Positions 34,401-46,950 of a stretch of 64,000 bases of DNA are shown piece by piece. The stretch is from contig JAKSXM010000007.1 in NCBI GenBank assembly GCA_022575985.1, positions 18,850,501 through 18,914,500 on the forward strand, in the 5' to 3' direction. The notes under the pieces are model-generated. The model was not told where the DNA came from. It saw nothing but the letters and a program-made list of their open reading frames with translations, and did not search any database. The position numbers and the translations under genes are program-made. The stretch comes from Anagrus nilaparvatae (taxonomy: Eukaryota > Arthropoda > Insecta > Hymenoptera > Mymaridae). Each line of letters starts with the position of its first letter. Position 1 is the first letter of the stretch.

Positions 34401-36265
34401 AGCCTATAGATGAAAAATCTTTTAGAACATGCCTGCCAAAAATTGAAAATTTAACCTTGGTAACCAAAAATTGCCATAAAGGCTGCTTTCATAGTATAAA
34501 ACATAGAAAAAATACTTCAGCATCCATTTAGGTATAGTCTGGTTTTGTGGTATGATCTAAATATATTTAGTATATAAATGAATGAATAAATAAAATATTT
34601 TATTTTTCGGAATATATTAAAAAAATAAATATTTCACTTCTTGAACATTATTTTGGCTAATAATAAAATTAAATTTTTTTTTTGAAGTATCACTTTTTTT
34701 CGTATTACGTACATACAGATAATAAAAAATGACTTTTAAGTCTGTTAAAATATCAAACTGTCTATTGACTTTCTGAATCTTTTTACATAAGAAGAGAAGA
34801 TACTAAAAATTTTTACATCATAAGATTGTTCCATTATCTCATGCTAATTCTTTAGCTTCGGCTGTCATTGCCTCAGGAAAATGTGTGCAAGCATTTAACT
34901 GACAAGTAACACCTCTTTTTTTTTAACTTACCTTTAGTTTGTTGCGTTGTAGTTTATTCGATTCTTAAACATTTATATATATATATGAATATATTTACTG
35001 GAAATCAACTTGTCATGCTCGATTCATTTTCTTTGTACAGTGAAATATCTATTTGTTACAAGCCATGTCAAAAAATTACTACATTAAAAAAAGGCAGTTT
35101 CTTATATTTATAATATATTTTACAAGCTTTATTTTATTTATATTTTGAATAAAATGTTTAATTAATTATTCTGTACAAGAAATGATTAAGCAACCATTCA
35201 CTGAAAATTTTTATGTTTTATATCTATGCAAACAATCGTAAGAATAATTGAACGTCTTTATGAATCTATTCTGCATTACAAAATCTCATTTTTAGGTATA
35301 TAATTTGATGATAAATACAAATTATTTAATATTTTTTGAGTTTAGAATAGCATGTTTCCAAAATTTTCTTCGTAAATATCAAAAAATCACAATTTTAATT
35401 TTAATCCAAAAATAAAACAACTGAAGGAGCATATTAAATGATAAGGTAGATTTTTATGCGGTATAATTCATAAAATATTATGTCACTAGATTTAGTCGGG
35501 TCGTATCCGTGATGTAGAGGGAAAGTACAAAATCGAAATTTTCCTTTCGAAAGTTAATTAATAACATTATCTACATCAAAAAAATGCGGGTAAGTGAAAG
35601 GGGGGTGAAAACCAACCCCATTTTCCGCTCCATTAACCCAAAAAAATTAGTTTTGTCTTTTTTTTAAAACTAGCATGTCCTAGCAGGTAGTTTGAGTCGC
35701 AAAATCCAAAAAAAAACCTTTATTTTCATCCTTTCAATCCTAAAAATACCATTTTTTTTATAACTTTTTTTCAATTTTTATTGATTCTAATAGGTATTTT
35801 GGGCTGCTGAAACTAAATCTAGGATTAAAAACTATTTTTGAAGGATAAATCCCCTTATTTTTATCCCTTCAACCGTTAAAATGCCTTTCTTTTAATAATC
35901 ATTTTCTTTTCAATTTTTATTGATTCCAGTAATAAAATTATGATTTTTATCTAAAATTTTCTAATTTTTCGCAAATAAGTTATTCTTTTGTAAACAGGGG
36001 TTACTTATAACTGTGATCCATTGAAGTTTTATCTATTCGAAGTTTCCTATTATCCATTTGAAGTTTTCTGCGGTGTAAAAAGTATCACCTAAAATCTTGT
36101 TTACTTTGATATACTTAAATAAACAAAAATCAGTTTTCAAGAATCATGCATTCTTTTTCTTGAGAAAAAAAATAAAAATTTTGGGATGCAAGTTCAATAG
36201 TAAATGGTTTCTCTCATATTATTAATATTAAACAAAAACCAGAGGGATTTTAAATCATCAATGAA
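31410..36265. other. AT-rich stretch, no gene seen
   Basis: Homopolymer A/T runs dominate. ORFs such as 33458-33682 lack any domain. A few acceptor/donor-like sites occur (for example TTTTTTTACAG near 33530), but no exon can be supported. Confidence 0.55.
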
Positions 36266-36270
36266 AACAA

Positions 36271-36480
36271 AAAAACTGATAACTGGTTTGTAAGTTAATA
36301 CAACCAACGAGCATAAAACATGCTCAATTATAACAGTTTTAACTTAGACTTCCTAATTATTATAAGTCTTAGAACCAAGTCCCTATAGCAAAATTAAGCC
36401 TAAATTATTTGAAGTTCCTAAATCAAAAATATTCTATGTTCATTTGGCCCCTCCCCCCTTCCTAAAAACATCTCTTTTTC
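36271..36480 (-). repeat. Dispersed repeat family A copy (degenerate)
   Basis: Starts 'CTGATAACTGGTTTGTAAG', then 'ACAACCAACGAGCATAAAACATG', and continues through 'AAGTCCCTATAG' to 'GGCCCCTCCCCCCTTCC'. It is more diverged than the copies at 27370 and 52296. The ORF at 36418-36606 overlaps it and is not a gene. Confidence 0.65.
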
Positions 36481-37508
36481 ACTTACCTCTATAACTGCAA
36501 GCAAAGTGTATAGGTAACTGAATATGAACTGCAAGGGACTTTTTCTGGTACTCTCCCTATGAACATGTACCATTTTATTATATTTAAAAAATTTCTTACA
36601 TGCCATAGAATCTGTACATACCTGATTTTTTATTTTTTTCTAAAAGAACCTAAAAATGCAAAATAAATTTCTTTATTTTCTTATATAAATTAAATCCCTT
36701 CTATTCCCATAGAGAGGAAAAAATAAATATAAAAAATCAAATTAAAAAAAATAATTTAAGAGAGTTTAATACACATATTTGCTTTATAGAGATATTAAAT
36801 AAAAAATCTATTTGTGCATGTAAATTTAAATATTTAACAAAAACAAAAAAAAAGAAGAAAATGTATTGAAAATGTCTTACATGAAAAAGTAGGGCGGAAG
36901 ATACTTAAACTCGTATTAAAAATAGAGAAGAGCCAAAGCGTGTGACTCAAAACGCTCTTAACGTAAAACATTACCTATAGTGACTATAAAACAGAATTTT
37001 TTTTATATAAAAATAAATAAAATGCAATTTATATTATACATACATAAATACTTAAACATACATTTGGTATTTTCATTCAAATAGGATGAACAAACTAAAA
37101 CATTCTTATAAATATACTCTATAGGTATAATATATTTAATTTTTTTATTTTATAAACTTTAATAAATAAAGCATACAATATTGTGGGTGACCAATCTTCA
37201 AGTATATATACATGTTTCTATTTATAAATAGTTAGATCTTTTATATTATGCAGTATTAATATATTATAATCCTTTTAATGTCTAAGTCACAAATTATGAC
37301 TATATAGATTATCTTTGTGTAAAAGCTGTTTTGAACTTCTTGTGCGTTATTATAATGCTTTAAAATGTTTGATAAATGAAAAAATTATTTTTTTATTACG
37401 GTTGTATTATTATACTGGAAGAAGCATATTGACTTTTAGTATGCATATAGTTATTGTAATTTAATTTTATTAATATTTTATTATATAATATACTGTATCG
37501 CGAACAGT

Positions 37509-37560
37509 ATGGCTCCATGATGCCATAGAACGAGCATCACGAAGAATTGTTAACTGGAGG
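37509..37560 (+). other. Exon-like 52-nt segment
   Basis: Bounded by an AACAG acceptor and a GTGAAT donor. Frame gives WLHDAIERASRRIVNW, less biased in composition than the surroundings. No protein family was recognised and no neighbouring exon was found. A chance match is quite possible. Confidence 0.2.
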
Positions 37561-37894
37561 TGAATGGACAATTACACAGGAAATTTCGTAGCTATATTAT
37601 TTTCAAAGTAAACGGGTTGAGGCCAGGCGTCGTATACCTTGAGATGAAACGTGTCAAACATGGAGTAACAAAGAGGTGCCATCAGGTGTATAGTCTATAA
37701 TCTATAACTCAACCAGATAGGATGACATGCTGTACTACTTTGAGCAGATTTTCTGAATCTAAAGGTACTTAGTTAAGGTACTAAGTATTTCCTTTGAGAT
37801 TGGAATTTGTTGTACGATACACTTGATGGTAGGTGAAAAAATAAATTAAGTTCAGGTATAAACCAGAAGTTATACTCCATTAAAATTCGGTTTA

Positions 37895-38365
37895 GGGGGC
37901 TTAGTTACTGATCGTTATGATCTTTGTTCTACTGTAGGTTTTTTGGTTCGAATTTCGGGGTCTTGTCTTGGAAAAATTGGCAAAACACCCTTAAATTAGC
38001 AAAAAAATACCCCTAAAAGTGAATATTTTTGATGTATTCGAAATTTAAGTCTCCAGATTTGATCCACATAGGTTTTTGGGTCACTGAGAGAATTTTGAGG
38101 TCTTGCCTACTAAAAATTGGCGCTTTATCCTTAAATTAACAGAAACTAACTTTAAAAAGGGTACATTTGATATATTTCACATTTTTTAAGGGCGAAGTGC
38201 ATTTTTAGTAGACAGGACCCTGGAATTCGTCCAAATTCGATCCAAAAAACCCATGTGGACATAACAAACCCATTTTAGAGGTAGTTTTCGCGAATTTAAG
38301 AGCATTCCATCCATTACTCCCGCAAAGACTCCGAAATTCGTGATCAGCAACCAAAAAAACCTATA
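37895..38365. repeat. Dispersed repeat family B, copy 2
   Basis: Head-to-head units: 'GGTTCGAATTTCGGGGTCTT' with 'AACACCCTTAAATTAGCAAA' on the left, and complements 'CGAATTTAAGAGCATTCC' and 'ATTCGTGATCAGCAACC' on the right. It explains the ORF at 38186-38374. Confidence 0.7.
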
Positions 38366-38399
38366 ATACATCAAAGCTCATTATGGCAAGTAACTAAAA

Positions 38400-41300
38400 A
38401 CCCCCTCCCCTCCATGATTTGACTGAAGTTATATTAATTATTAGTTCTATAATCTTAACAATTTCAAATACCTTTTTACAACGACTACAAAGCAACAACC
38501 TGCCTGAAAAAAATCTTCCTTATTGGATACGCCGATTTGTCTTAATAGCGAGGTTTATTACTTATTAGGAACTTCATCCTTAGACACTAACTATACCTTA
38601 ATAAAAATTTTACACATGGCCTCATCCATGGCCCATTAAGAAAGCTATGGGGTCATAAAGATTCTTTAATAGGGTTTTTCAGGGCAAGTTAAGGAGCCTT
38701 GCAAGTTTTTATTTTATTCCTCATAATTAAAATTTGATTTGCATTAACTATTTTATTAGCTTATATTCTAATTTTTTAATCTATTTAAATTCCACCCTAT
38801 CAATGAGCCCTATAAATTAGTATACATACTAAATTTTAATTTGAAAGCAAACTTTTAGCAATAGAGTATAAATTATAATGAAATAGAATTATTTCAAAAT
38901 TTCTATAATTATGCATTTAAAATTAATTAAAGCTTCTGTTAATATTAATTAATAATATTATTTACTGTGTAATTTAAAAAATTAATATCTTTGACATATA
39001 TTTTTTATGACTTTTAAAATATTATATTATATATTATTGTGTAAGAAAAAAATTTTTTCATTAATGGAAAATATGTATAATAAATTTAATAAATTATATT
39101 ATTTTATTTTATTAAATTAAAAATGATTTATAATTAATAGAATATAAAAAAATTTATTTATTTATTTATTATGTTAATTAGACAAAGACTAGTTCTAATG
39201 AAATATTTTATTTGTTTTTAGATTTTTTTTAAAACTTTTAATTAAATCATCTTGGATTATCATTAATGTAGTTAAAAGAAAATTATTATTTATTTTGTTT
39301 TTTATATTTTAGATAATTGTGAAAAAGAAGAAAATTATCAAAAGTAATTGAATTTTAATTATTTTAATTTGAGTGTAAATGAATGAATCGAATTTTATTT
39401 TTATACAAAATAAAAAGTTGCTATAAAAATTAATAAATTATCAGAAATTTAAGATAAAAAAAAATGTATTAATTTTTTAAAGCAGTAACGGCTGATCGTA
39501 TTTCAATCACTTTATCTTTACACTTGTCGACGCGTGTGGTCATTTAAAATATGTAAAATCGAAAAAAACTTTTTTATGGTTTCACACTCTACTTTTTTTT
39601 TGCATTTTTATGTGCGAATTCACCTGTAAATTATATAGAAATTCTTATCATTCTAAGCTGCAGTAACATAAAATTGAAGCCTAGAAATCGTACAAAAAAT
39701 TCCAAAATTTTTTTGCAAAAATGTGACTTTCATCCCCTGAAATAATGCAAATTTCTTCGAAAATACAAAAAAAAAAATTATATTTTTCAATATACATGTG
39801 TATAACACACGTGTATTAAAGTGTAAAAGTGTTCAAATAAAAATAAACCTTTCAGCATTAGTTTTGCCTTAGTGATCCATAACTTATTATCCATGATTCT
39901 TACACTCATAGTCGTTTCCATCTAATTTATGTTCTTTTAAAAGAAATAAAACTCTCTTGGGTTTATATTATACAAAAGATTTAATTTGTTTAATATTATA
40001 TACTATAGCTATATATTTTATTATAAGATAGATATTTATTCCTACATAAATATATTAGTTATAAAAATTACTGTACTTTTTTATATTCTATAATTAATTA
40101 TGTTATTTTTATACAAGTAAACTTTTATACTAATAAAAGTCAATTTTTATATATTTTTTTTTGCACAATTTATAAATTTGAGATCATATTTCGCAATTTC
40201 TCGAATATTGTTTTTTTCAATCGACTGCTGTGTAATACAATAATTTGACACTTCGCAGTATAATCTGATTGAGTATTTTCATAAAAACACTAATTAAAGC
40301 CAAAATGAGGAATTTAATTCCTTTATTTGCACCATTACAGACGAGATACCAAGTACTAACAGCAGCAGTAATTTGAAAACTGTAACCTCAACTGATTTCA
40401 AAAATAAAAGTAAAGACGTCGATTCGGTCACGGTCGTTAGTACTATTTTTGTTGAGTCCTGTATTTTTATAAAAATTCTAGGTTTTTCATGAAGCTGTAG
40501 CCTTTTTTTTTTTAAACTCAACAATAGTACTACGAAATTTCTAATACAAGGCAAGGATCCAGAAAAAATTAAAATACTGAAAAAAGAAAATTCCTTAAGT
40601 GATAGATTATGAAGTTAAAATAAATTTGAAAATTAAAACATAATTACGAATTTTATAATGGTTATGGTATATTCTTATAACAATTTAACAAGCATCAATA
40701 ATATTATTTATTAATGATCATATTCGGCTTTTTATTTTTATTTATTAATTTAATGCACTTAGTATTTGAAATCAAAAATGATTTATGTAAATTTATATAT
40801 TCTCTAAAACACCTTTTGATTACGCGAAAGGTACCATCTAGTGAGCAATAGATGAAGTAAGTAGAATAGTGTCATTTAACATAATATATATTACTTTCGT
40901 TAAATTTTTTAAACGATTAAAAGAACGTTAAAATTAAAAAATTTTTTATACTTTTTTACAATAACTATTAACATTCTAGGCAGTTATTTTAAAATTTTTT
41001 GGATTGTTCGTTACCAGTCACAATTAGGTATCAATTACCAAAAAAAATTAAGATCCCCAAAATTATAGCTGTTTTAATCATTCCTAAATAATGTCATGAA
41101 ATACATAGATTCTTATGAAGTGAATTTTCGGACACATAAAAAGGAATGCTATTTTCAAGCAGAGATGCATCATTAATGCTTTTAAGAGTTTTGTGGCAAT
41201 AATCAGGATTTATAAAATTTGTTTGCTAAATTCCACCAAATCTTACCCTGTATTCGGAAATTCTAGCAACTTTTAAAAATAACTGCCAGAAAGCAAAAGA

Positions 41301-42700
41301 AGATCAAAATTAGTTAAAAGATTATGATTAATATTAAATAAACCAATCGAAAAAATTGCTAATTATGAATAAAAAAAAAATTAAACTCCAAATATATTAT
41401 GAACTATTTAAACATGTTAAAAATTGAATTAAAAACCAAATAATTAAAAATAACAAATAAATAATTCATTAAAAATATTTTGATATTACATAAGAAATTT
41501 ATTAAAATTCTACTTGGTTAGATTATAAATAAAACAAAAATAAATAAAAGAAAATCAGCTAAAAAAAAAAAAAAAAATTTTTTTTGTAAGATTAATATAC
41601 TCTCAAGTTAACACAGGACATATAATTTACAACAGCAATGAAAAGACTCGCGGGAGACTTTTAATGCGTTTGTCAGATATGTTATAACCTTTTTTTTATA
41701 CATATTGTAATAAGAAAATTCTCTTGTAATGTTAAAAAAATATCTTGTACATTATTCAATAACTTTGAGAAATTCTCAATGAGATTTTTTTTATTTTTAA
41801 AAAAGGAGTTTATAATATTATAAACATAAAACAACTTTTTTTTTCCTCTTGTTGTTGTATTATAACTATCTTTTAAGTTAGTGATTTACCGGTAAAATTA
41901 ACTCACTCGCAAAGAGACTTTTTTAGTTTTTTAATATGTGTGCGATCCTAAGAAATGTGCATGGGTGGCTCTCTTTGCATTGTCGATACTTTCCACACCT
42001 CTTTTACCTGAAAGTCAGCGCATATATGTCTCCTTTACTTCTCTTCAATCTTCTTGTTCTTAAAAAAGAGAAAAAAAATTCTTACTTTTTTTTATTCTTT
42101 ACAATCTTTTTATTTGTCGGAGAAACCTCTCAATAGCGCATCAAATACATTATAAAGAATATATATAAGTAATTCATTCGCATTCATTCATTCGAGCGAA
42201 AAATGAGTAGGATGCTTAATATAAGAAAGCTCAAGCTCATGTCTTAAATCTAAATAAATTACGAGAAAGTCATGCATATTACCATAGTATAAAAGCCGAC
42301 AATAATCATTCGTGTGTCGAGTTAAATATCGCGTTATTTTTCTCTATATTTACGACATAAATGTCTACGTGTATGCTTGTTTATACACATTTACAATTAT
42401 GATGATATTATGTGATATTATTCAAAAAAGCATTAAATTTACATATTTATGTTTTTTTTTTCTTTTTTTGGATTTTTGATAAAAACTACTTGTTTCTTTT
42501 TTAATTTATAATCGTTCTTGTGTAAGAAATAATTTATGCTTGTGATTAAATATGTGTGTGTGAGTAAATACAATATACTTTTATTGTTTTATCCAATGTC
42601 AAAGTTATAATGTTCTTCTTGTACCTTGACCTTCATTTATAGAGTTGAATATAAATAATAGATAATTTTGTCACCTTTTATGTGTTAAATCTTTGAATCC
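38400..42700. other. AT-rich stretch, no gene seen
   Basis: I found no coding region with a domain. ORFs at 40294-40554 and 41936-42136 look like chance frames. No convincing transposon ends were located. Confidence 0.55.
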
Positions 42701-42727
42701 AAACGAACGATTTAAAAGGGATATTTT

Positions 42728-43065
42728 GGAGGTTTTGAACTTTGATTGTCCGGATTTGGTCCATATGGGTATTTTGGGTCGCTGATCTTCAATTTTGGGG
42801 ATTTTAATAATTCACCTTTAAATTTGCCAAAACTACCCATAAAAGACTATTTTCGTGCTTTCAGTGTCCAGTTTTGGTCTACTCGAGTTTTTTTAATCAC
42901 AAATTGGCAACTCACCCTTAAATTTGCAAAATCATGAAGTACATAAAAAATACCCTTTTTAGGGATAGTTTTGGTAATTTAAGGGTGAAGCGCCCATTTT
43001 TACTATGTAGGACCCCAAAACTCGTGATCAGCGACCTAAAAAACCCAAATAGACCTAGTGTGCTT
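42728..43065. repeat. Dispersed repeat family B, copy 3
   Basis: Contains 'CGGATTTGGTCCATATGGGT' and 'TTTGGGTCGCTGATC', then 'TTCACCTTTAAATTTGCC', followed by the complementary arrangement 'GGGTGAAGCGCC' and 'CTCGTGATCAGCGACC'. Units face each other, as in the copy at 37895. Confidence 0.7.
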
Positions 43066-43264
43066 AAAGTTCGAATTCCAAACCCATAAAACCAATAGTA
43101 GAGCAAATCTGGTTTTGGCCGGAAACTTGACACCCCCCCCCCCTTTCCGACGCACTCTCCCCCTATATTGACTTGAGTATTAATATTAAAAGATATTAAG
43201 AAGTACATCAACATAGAAAAAGGAATCAAATATATTTTTCTGTACAGTAGCCACAAAAGTAAGA

Positions 43265-43378
43265 AAATAAAATTTCTCGCTACTGTCGCAGAAAAATTTA
43301 ATACGGCCTCGGCTTCGCCTCGGAAGATAATTTACGTGCGATTTGGGCCGTTCTTTACTTTTCTGAACACGAGCCATA
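43265..43378. repeat. Dispersed repeat family C, partial copy
   Basis: 'CGCAGAAAAATTTAATACGG', 'GGCTTCGCCTCGGAAG' and 'TTTACGTGCGATTTGGGCCG' match one half of the copy at 13172-13462; the other half is missing. Confidence 0.65.
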
Positions 43379-43389
43379 AATATACAATT

Positions 43390-45970
43390 TTTAAGCAACT
43401 TTTTCAGCTAAGCCATTGGTATTAAATTTTTTTAGATCCAATCCCATACAAAGATATTCCATGTTAAATATTTCGTTTTTACCATTTGAAACTTTTAGCT
43501 TTTCACATACACGCCCCAACGACTGTACACAAAAATTGCAAAGAAACCATGATCTAAGAGGCTAAATATTTCTGATAAATTAAATATATATCTTTTGATT
43601 GATTTTTTGTTCAACAGGTAAAATTTTTCTCATGAAATTCCCATCTTAAAAATGATCTCCTTTTTAATATTTATTGTTAAATATTTTTTTAATTAAATTT
43701 CTATACATCCATAAAATAGGTCAAAACAATATATATATGTTTTAAAAAATTTCAAGGTTATGAGAACCAAAAAAATATATAACATACAATTATACCAATA
43801 AAAAAAAAAATTGGTAGCAAAAATCGTTCAATTTATGAGATTACTACATTATTACTTTTCTAATGTAAAAAAAATCATCATATAACCCTACATGGTAATT
43901 GCAGGTTTCACCCTTTTTTAATTAGTAGATTTACACACTATACAATGTCTAATATATTATACCATTTCCTTTATAAATTTTTTTTTTAGCTATAAATACA
44001 CATTATATCTTGCAGTTTCTTTGAAACTTTGTTAAAAAAAAATTTACTTTTATATATCTCCACCTCCGCAAAAACATTTGTAAAAATCTTGACTTATATA
44101 TAGAGCGACCTGCCAATTATAAGCGTCAACCCTCAGCAACCAAAAAAAAAAGAAATTTATTTTTTATAGTTTATTATTATATTTTTTTGGTAATAAATAT
44201 ATAGTTTACAAAACTTTTCCAGATCATTTAAAAAAAAATAAAAAAAGTTGTGGGAGGAGAAAGGATTAAAAAAATAAATGAATTTGTAAAAAAGAGAAAC
44301 AATGATTTAACATCAAAAAAATTTTTTTTTAATAACTATTTCAATTCCTACTATATAATTGTTATGTTACTAAATTTAGAGCATTTAATATCTTTTCTGA
44401 AACCATCGATATTTATTATAAAAGTTACCTAAAATAAATTCTTTAACTTTTTTTTATAGGTACTCTTTGGTGTATTTTTATTATTTAATTTTTTTTAGTG
44501 TATAGCAAAAATAAAAAATTATACGCTCCAATTTTGGCGCATCTTATAATTGACGAAGGAATACTGCTGCTGTCTTTCCTAACCGCAGACAATTCTTGAA
44601 ACTTGATTTTTTGACTAAATCTTGAATCTTCATTTATTTATACCTATATTATTTTCAAAAATTTTGCAGCTTAATTATACACGTGTAAAATATATAATGC
44701 TCTTTATTAAATTAAAATAGAGCAGACAGAAAAAAATTATTAAATTTTGAATTATTTATACTGCACATTAAAGTAGGTTAAATTTTATTTTAAAGTATAT
44801 ATAATATGCACATTCTACTAATAAGCATTATAGGAAACTAATAAAAACCGCAGACTATAATATTTACTGTACACCCACACATTATGGATATAAAGTTCAA
44901 GAAATATAAATTTTTTTAAGTGAGTTTTTTACAATGGTATTTGATATTTTTACAAATTATATTGATTAAATTATATTAACCCATTAAAATTTTTATTAAA
45001 GGGATATTCAAAATTTTATTTTAAGATTATGTTTTATAATAATAGTTATAAAACATTTGATAATGATTAAAGCGAGATTAACTGATCGGTAGTAATAATC
45101 ATCGACTTTCTCACACTGTTTTTTGATTTTCTTTTTCAAATAATTATAGTTATATTGTAAATATCAAATTAAAACTCTTTAGAATTTTGCTGCACTATCT
45201 AATTTATTTAATAGGACTTTTGTATATTCACATCAGGGTAAAAAATTTGATCTATAGGCATTTAACATATTTTTTTGTAAAAACTTAACATGATTCGTTC
45301 TACAGTTTAATTGTGTGACAACTTGAGTTTATTTTTCAATGAAGATTTTTGGGGGTGGTTCTAACTAAAAAATCTAATAATTTACATCTGTGTTTATTAA
45401 AATTATGAAAGTTGGTGTTTAATCTCCCTCTTTATACATTGATATTTTTTATGAAAAAGTTTATAATAATTCATGCGTACATTTAATTTATGCCAAGTCC
45501 CTTATAAAAGTAATTGGAAAATTTATTTTCCCCCCACTTTTATGAATAATATGTATTTTACACTATTTCGTAATTTATATTTTATCACCTATAACCAGAA
45601 AAATAGATCGATTTTGAGCTTGTTTATTAATGTAAATGTAAATTTAAATATTCTTTATTTGCAATTTAACAAAAATACAGTAATAAAATAAAATATACAT
45701 CATAGTAAATAATTGATAATTAACATCGATAAATTGTAATAAGTTTAAAATAATAAGTGATAACATTATTAAATTTTTATAGTCTTATAGATCAAACTTA
45801 TAGTCTTAATAGATCAAATTTAATAGTTTGCCATATATAGGTGACACAGTCAATTAGTTGCATGTACATGGTAAAATTAATTCTAAATTAATTATTAAAA
45901 TAAGTAACATATATTAAATTCAAATAAAATAATAAGTAATTGTCTTGTAACAAAAAGGTGGCATGTCATA
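43390..45970. other. AT-rich stretch, no gene seen
   Basis: Low-complexity A/T-rich DNA with short ORFs (for example 44250-44432 and 45473-45691) without recognisable domains. Confidence 0.55.
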
Positions 45971-45988
45971 TTTATGAAAACACTCTTG

Positions 45989-46180
45989 CTAAGGATCAAG
46001 TGTAAAGAGATATTTATACATAACAGTTTTAAATGAGTTCAGTGAAGGAAGAAACATAATTTCTGCAGGTAAGGAGTTCGAAAGTCTAGCGCCTCTGTAC
46101 CGAAAGGTGTTGATCCCGCAATTTTTGATATTAGGTATGGTGATTTCCTTGGAACGCAGAGTAGTCCCAATATAGCACAA
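45989..46180 (-). pseudogene. LINE retrotransposon fragment, C-terminal end of reverse transcriptase ORF
   Basis: About 63 codons ending in a stop encode FRYRGARLSNSLPAEI followed by SLNSFKTVMYKYLF. This matches the conserved tail of endonuclease/reverse-transcriptase ORFs in jockey/CR1-like non-LTR elements, typically 'F.YRGAKLWNSLP.EI....S...FK..LK..L'. Everything upstream (endonuclease and RT catalytic domains) is absent, as expected for a 5'-truncated insertion. It lies about 770 bp upstream of the ionotropic receptor start, on the opposite strand. Confidence 0.75.
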
Positions 46181-46305
46181 AACATATATTTTTTAACTCG
46201 CATCGTTAATTATGATAAAAACTTTCTAAAGGTTATAAAAAATTATATAAACTGTAAAAAGTGTATTATTGATTTTTTCAACTAAAATTTTGTAACTAAC
46301 ATAAT

Positions 46306-46545
46306 AATTATTTGTGGCCTTATTTCAAATCGTTTTATTGGCGTATATTGACATTTTCCCAAAATTAGTTAAGTAAATAAATCAATACAAAGAATATTAA
46401 AAATTATAGAATTTTTTTTTGGGCAATTATTTGTGACCTTATTTCAAATCGTTTTATTGGCGTATATTGACATTTTCCTAAAATTAGTTAAAAGTAAATA
46501 AATCAATACAAAAAATATTAAAAATTATACAATTTTTTTTTAAAT
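46306..46545. repeat. Tandem duplication of about 120 bp
   Basis: 46306-46424 and 46425-46545 are nearly identical, both including ATCGTTTTATTGGCGTATAT; differences are a few substitutions and small indels. It lies about 400-640 bp upstream of the ionotropic receptor start, where promoter elements could be. Confidence 0.92.
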
Positions 46546-46950
46546 TTGTGCATGTAACTAGTACAAAAATCAGTATAGTTATTATTTGACAATCTAATGC
46601 ACACTGAAGTGGTGAATTTATTTTTGTTAATTCAAAGTATTTCAGTTAATATTTTGCAAATTAATATCAAAGTTTTATTGTTCACATATTTGTAGTGAGA
46701 TTCTATTAAATTTTTAAAATACTTGCTTTAATTATCAATATTTTAAGCACATACATTTATTTTATTTAATTAAGAAGTTGAAGCAAGCATAAAAATAACT
46801 TTAATTATAAAAAAAAAAACTATTTTTGCTTTTAAATATACTATAGAAGCACGCATTCTATAATATAATAAAATATTTAATGATAAAATACCCGTTTTAT
46901 TGATATAGGACCTAAAAATTTAATAAGTGATTTAATAATATTTGTTAACA

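Noticed and set aside
46942..46950. Upstream start of the receptor frame
   Set aside because: The codon at 46942 is TTG; the first ATG in frame is 46951, in a good insect start context.
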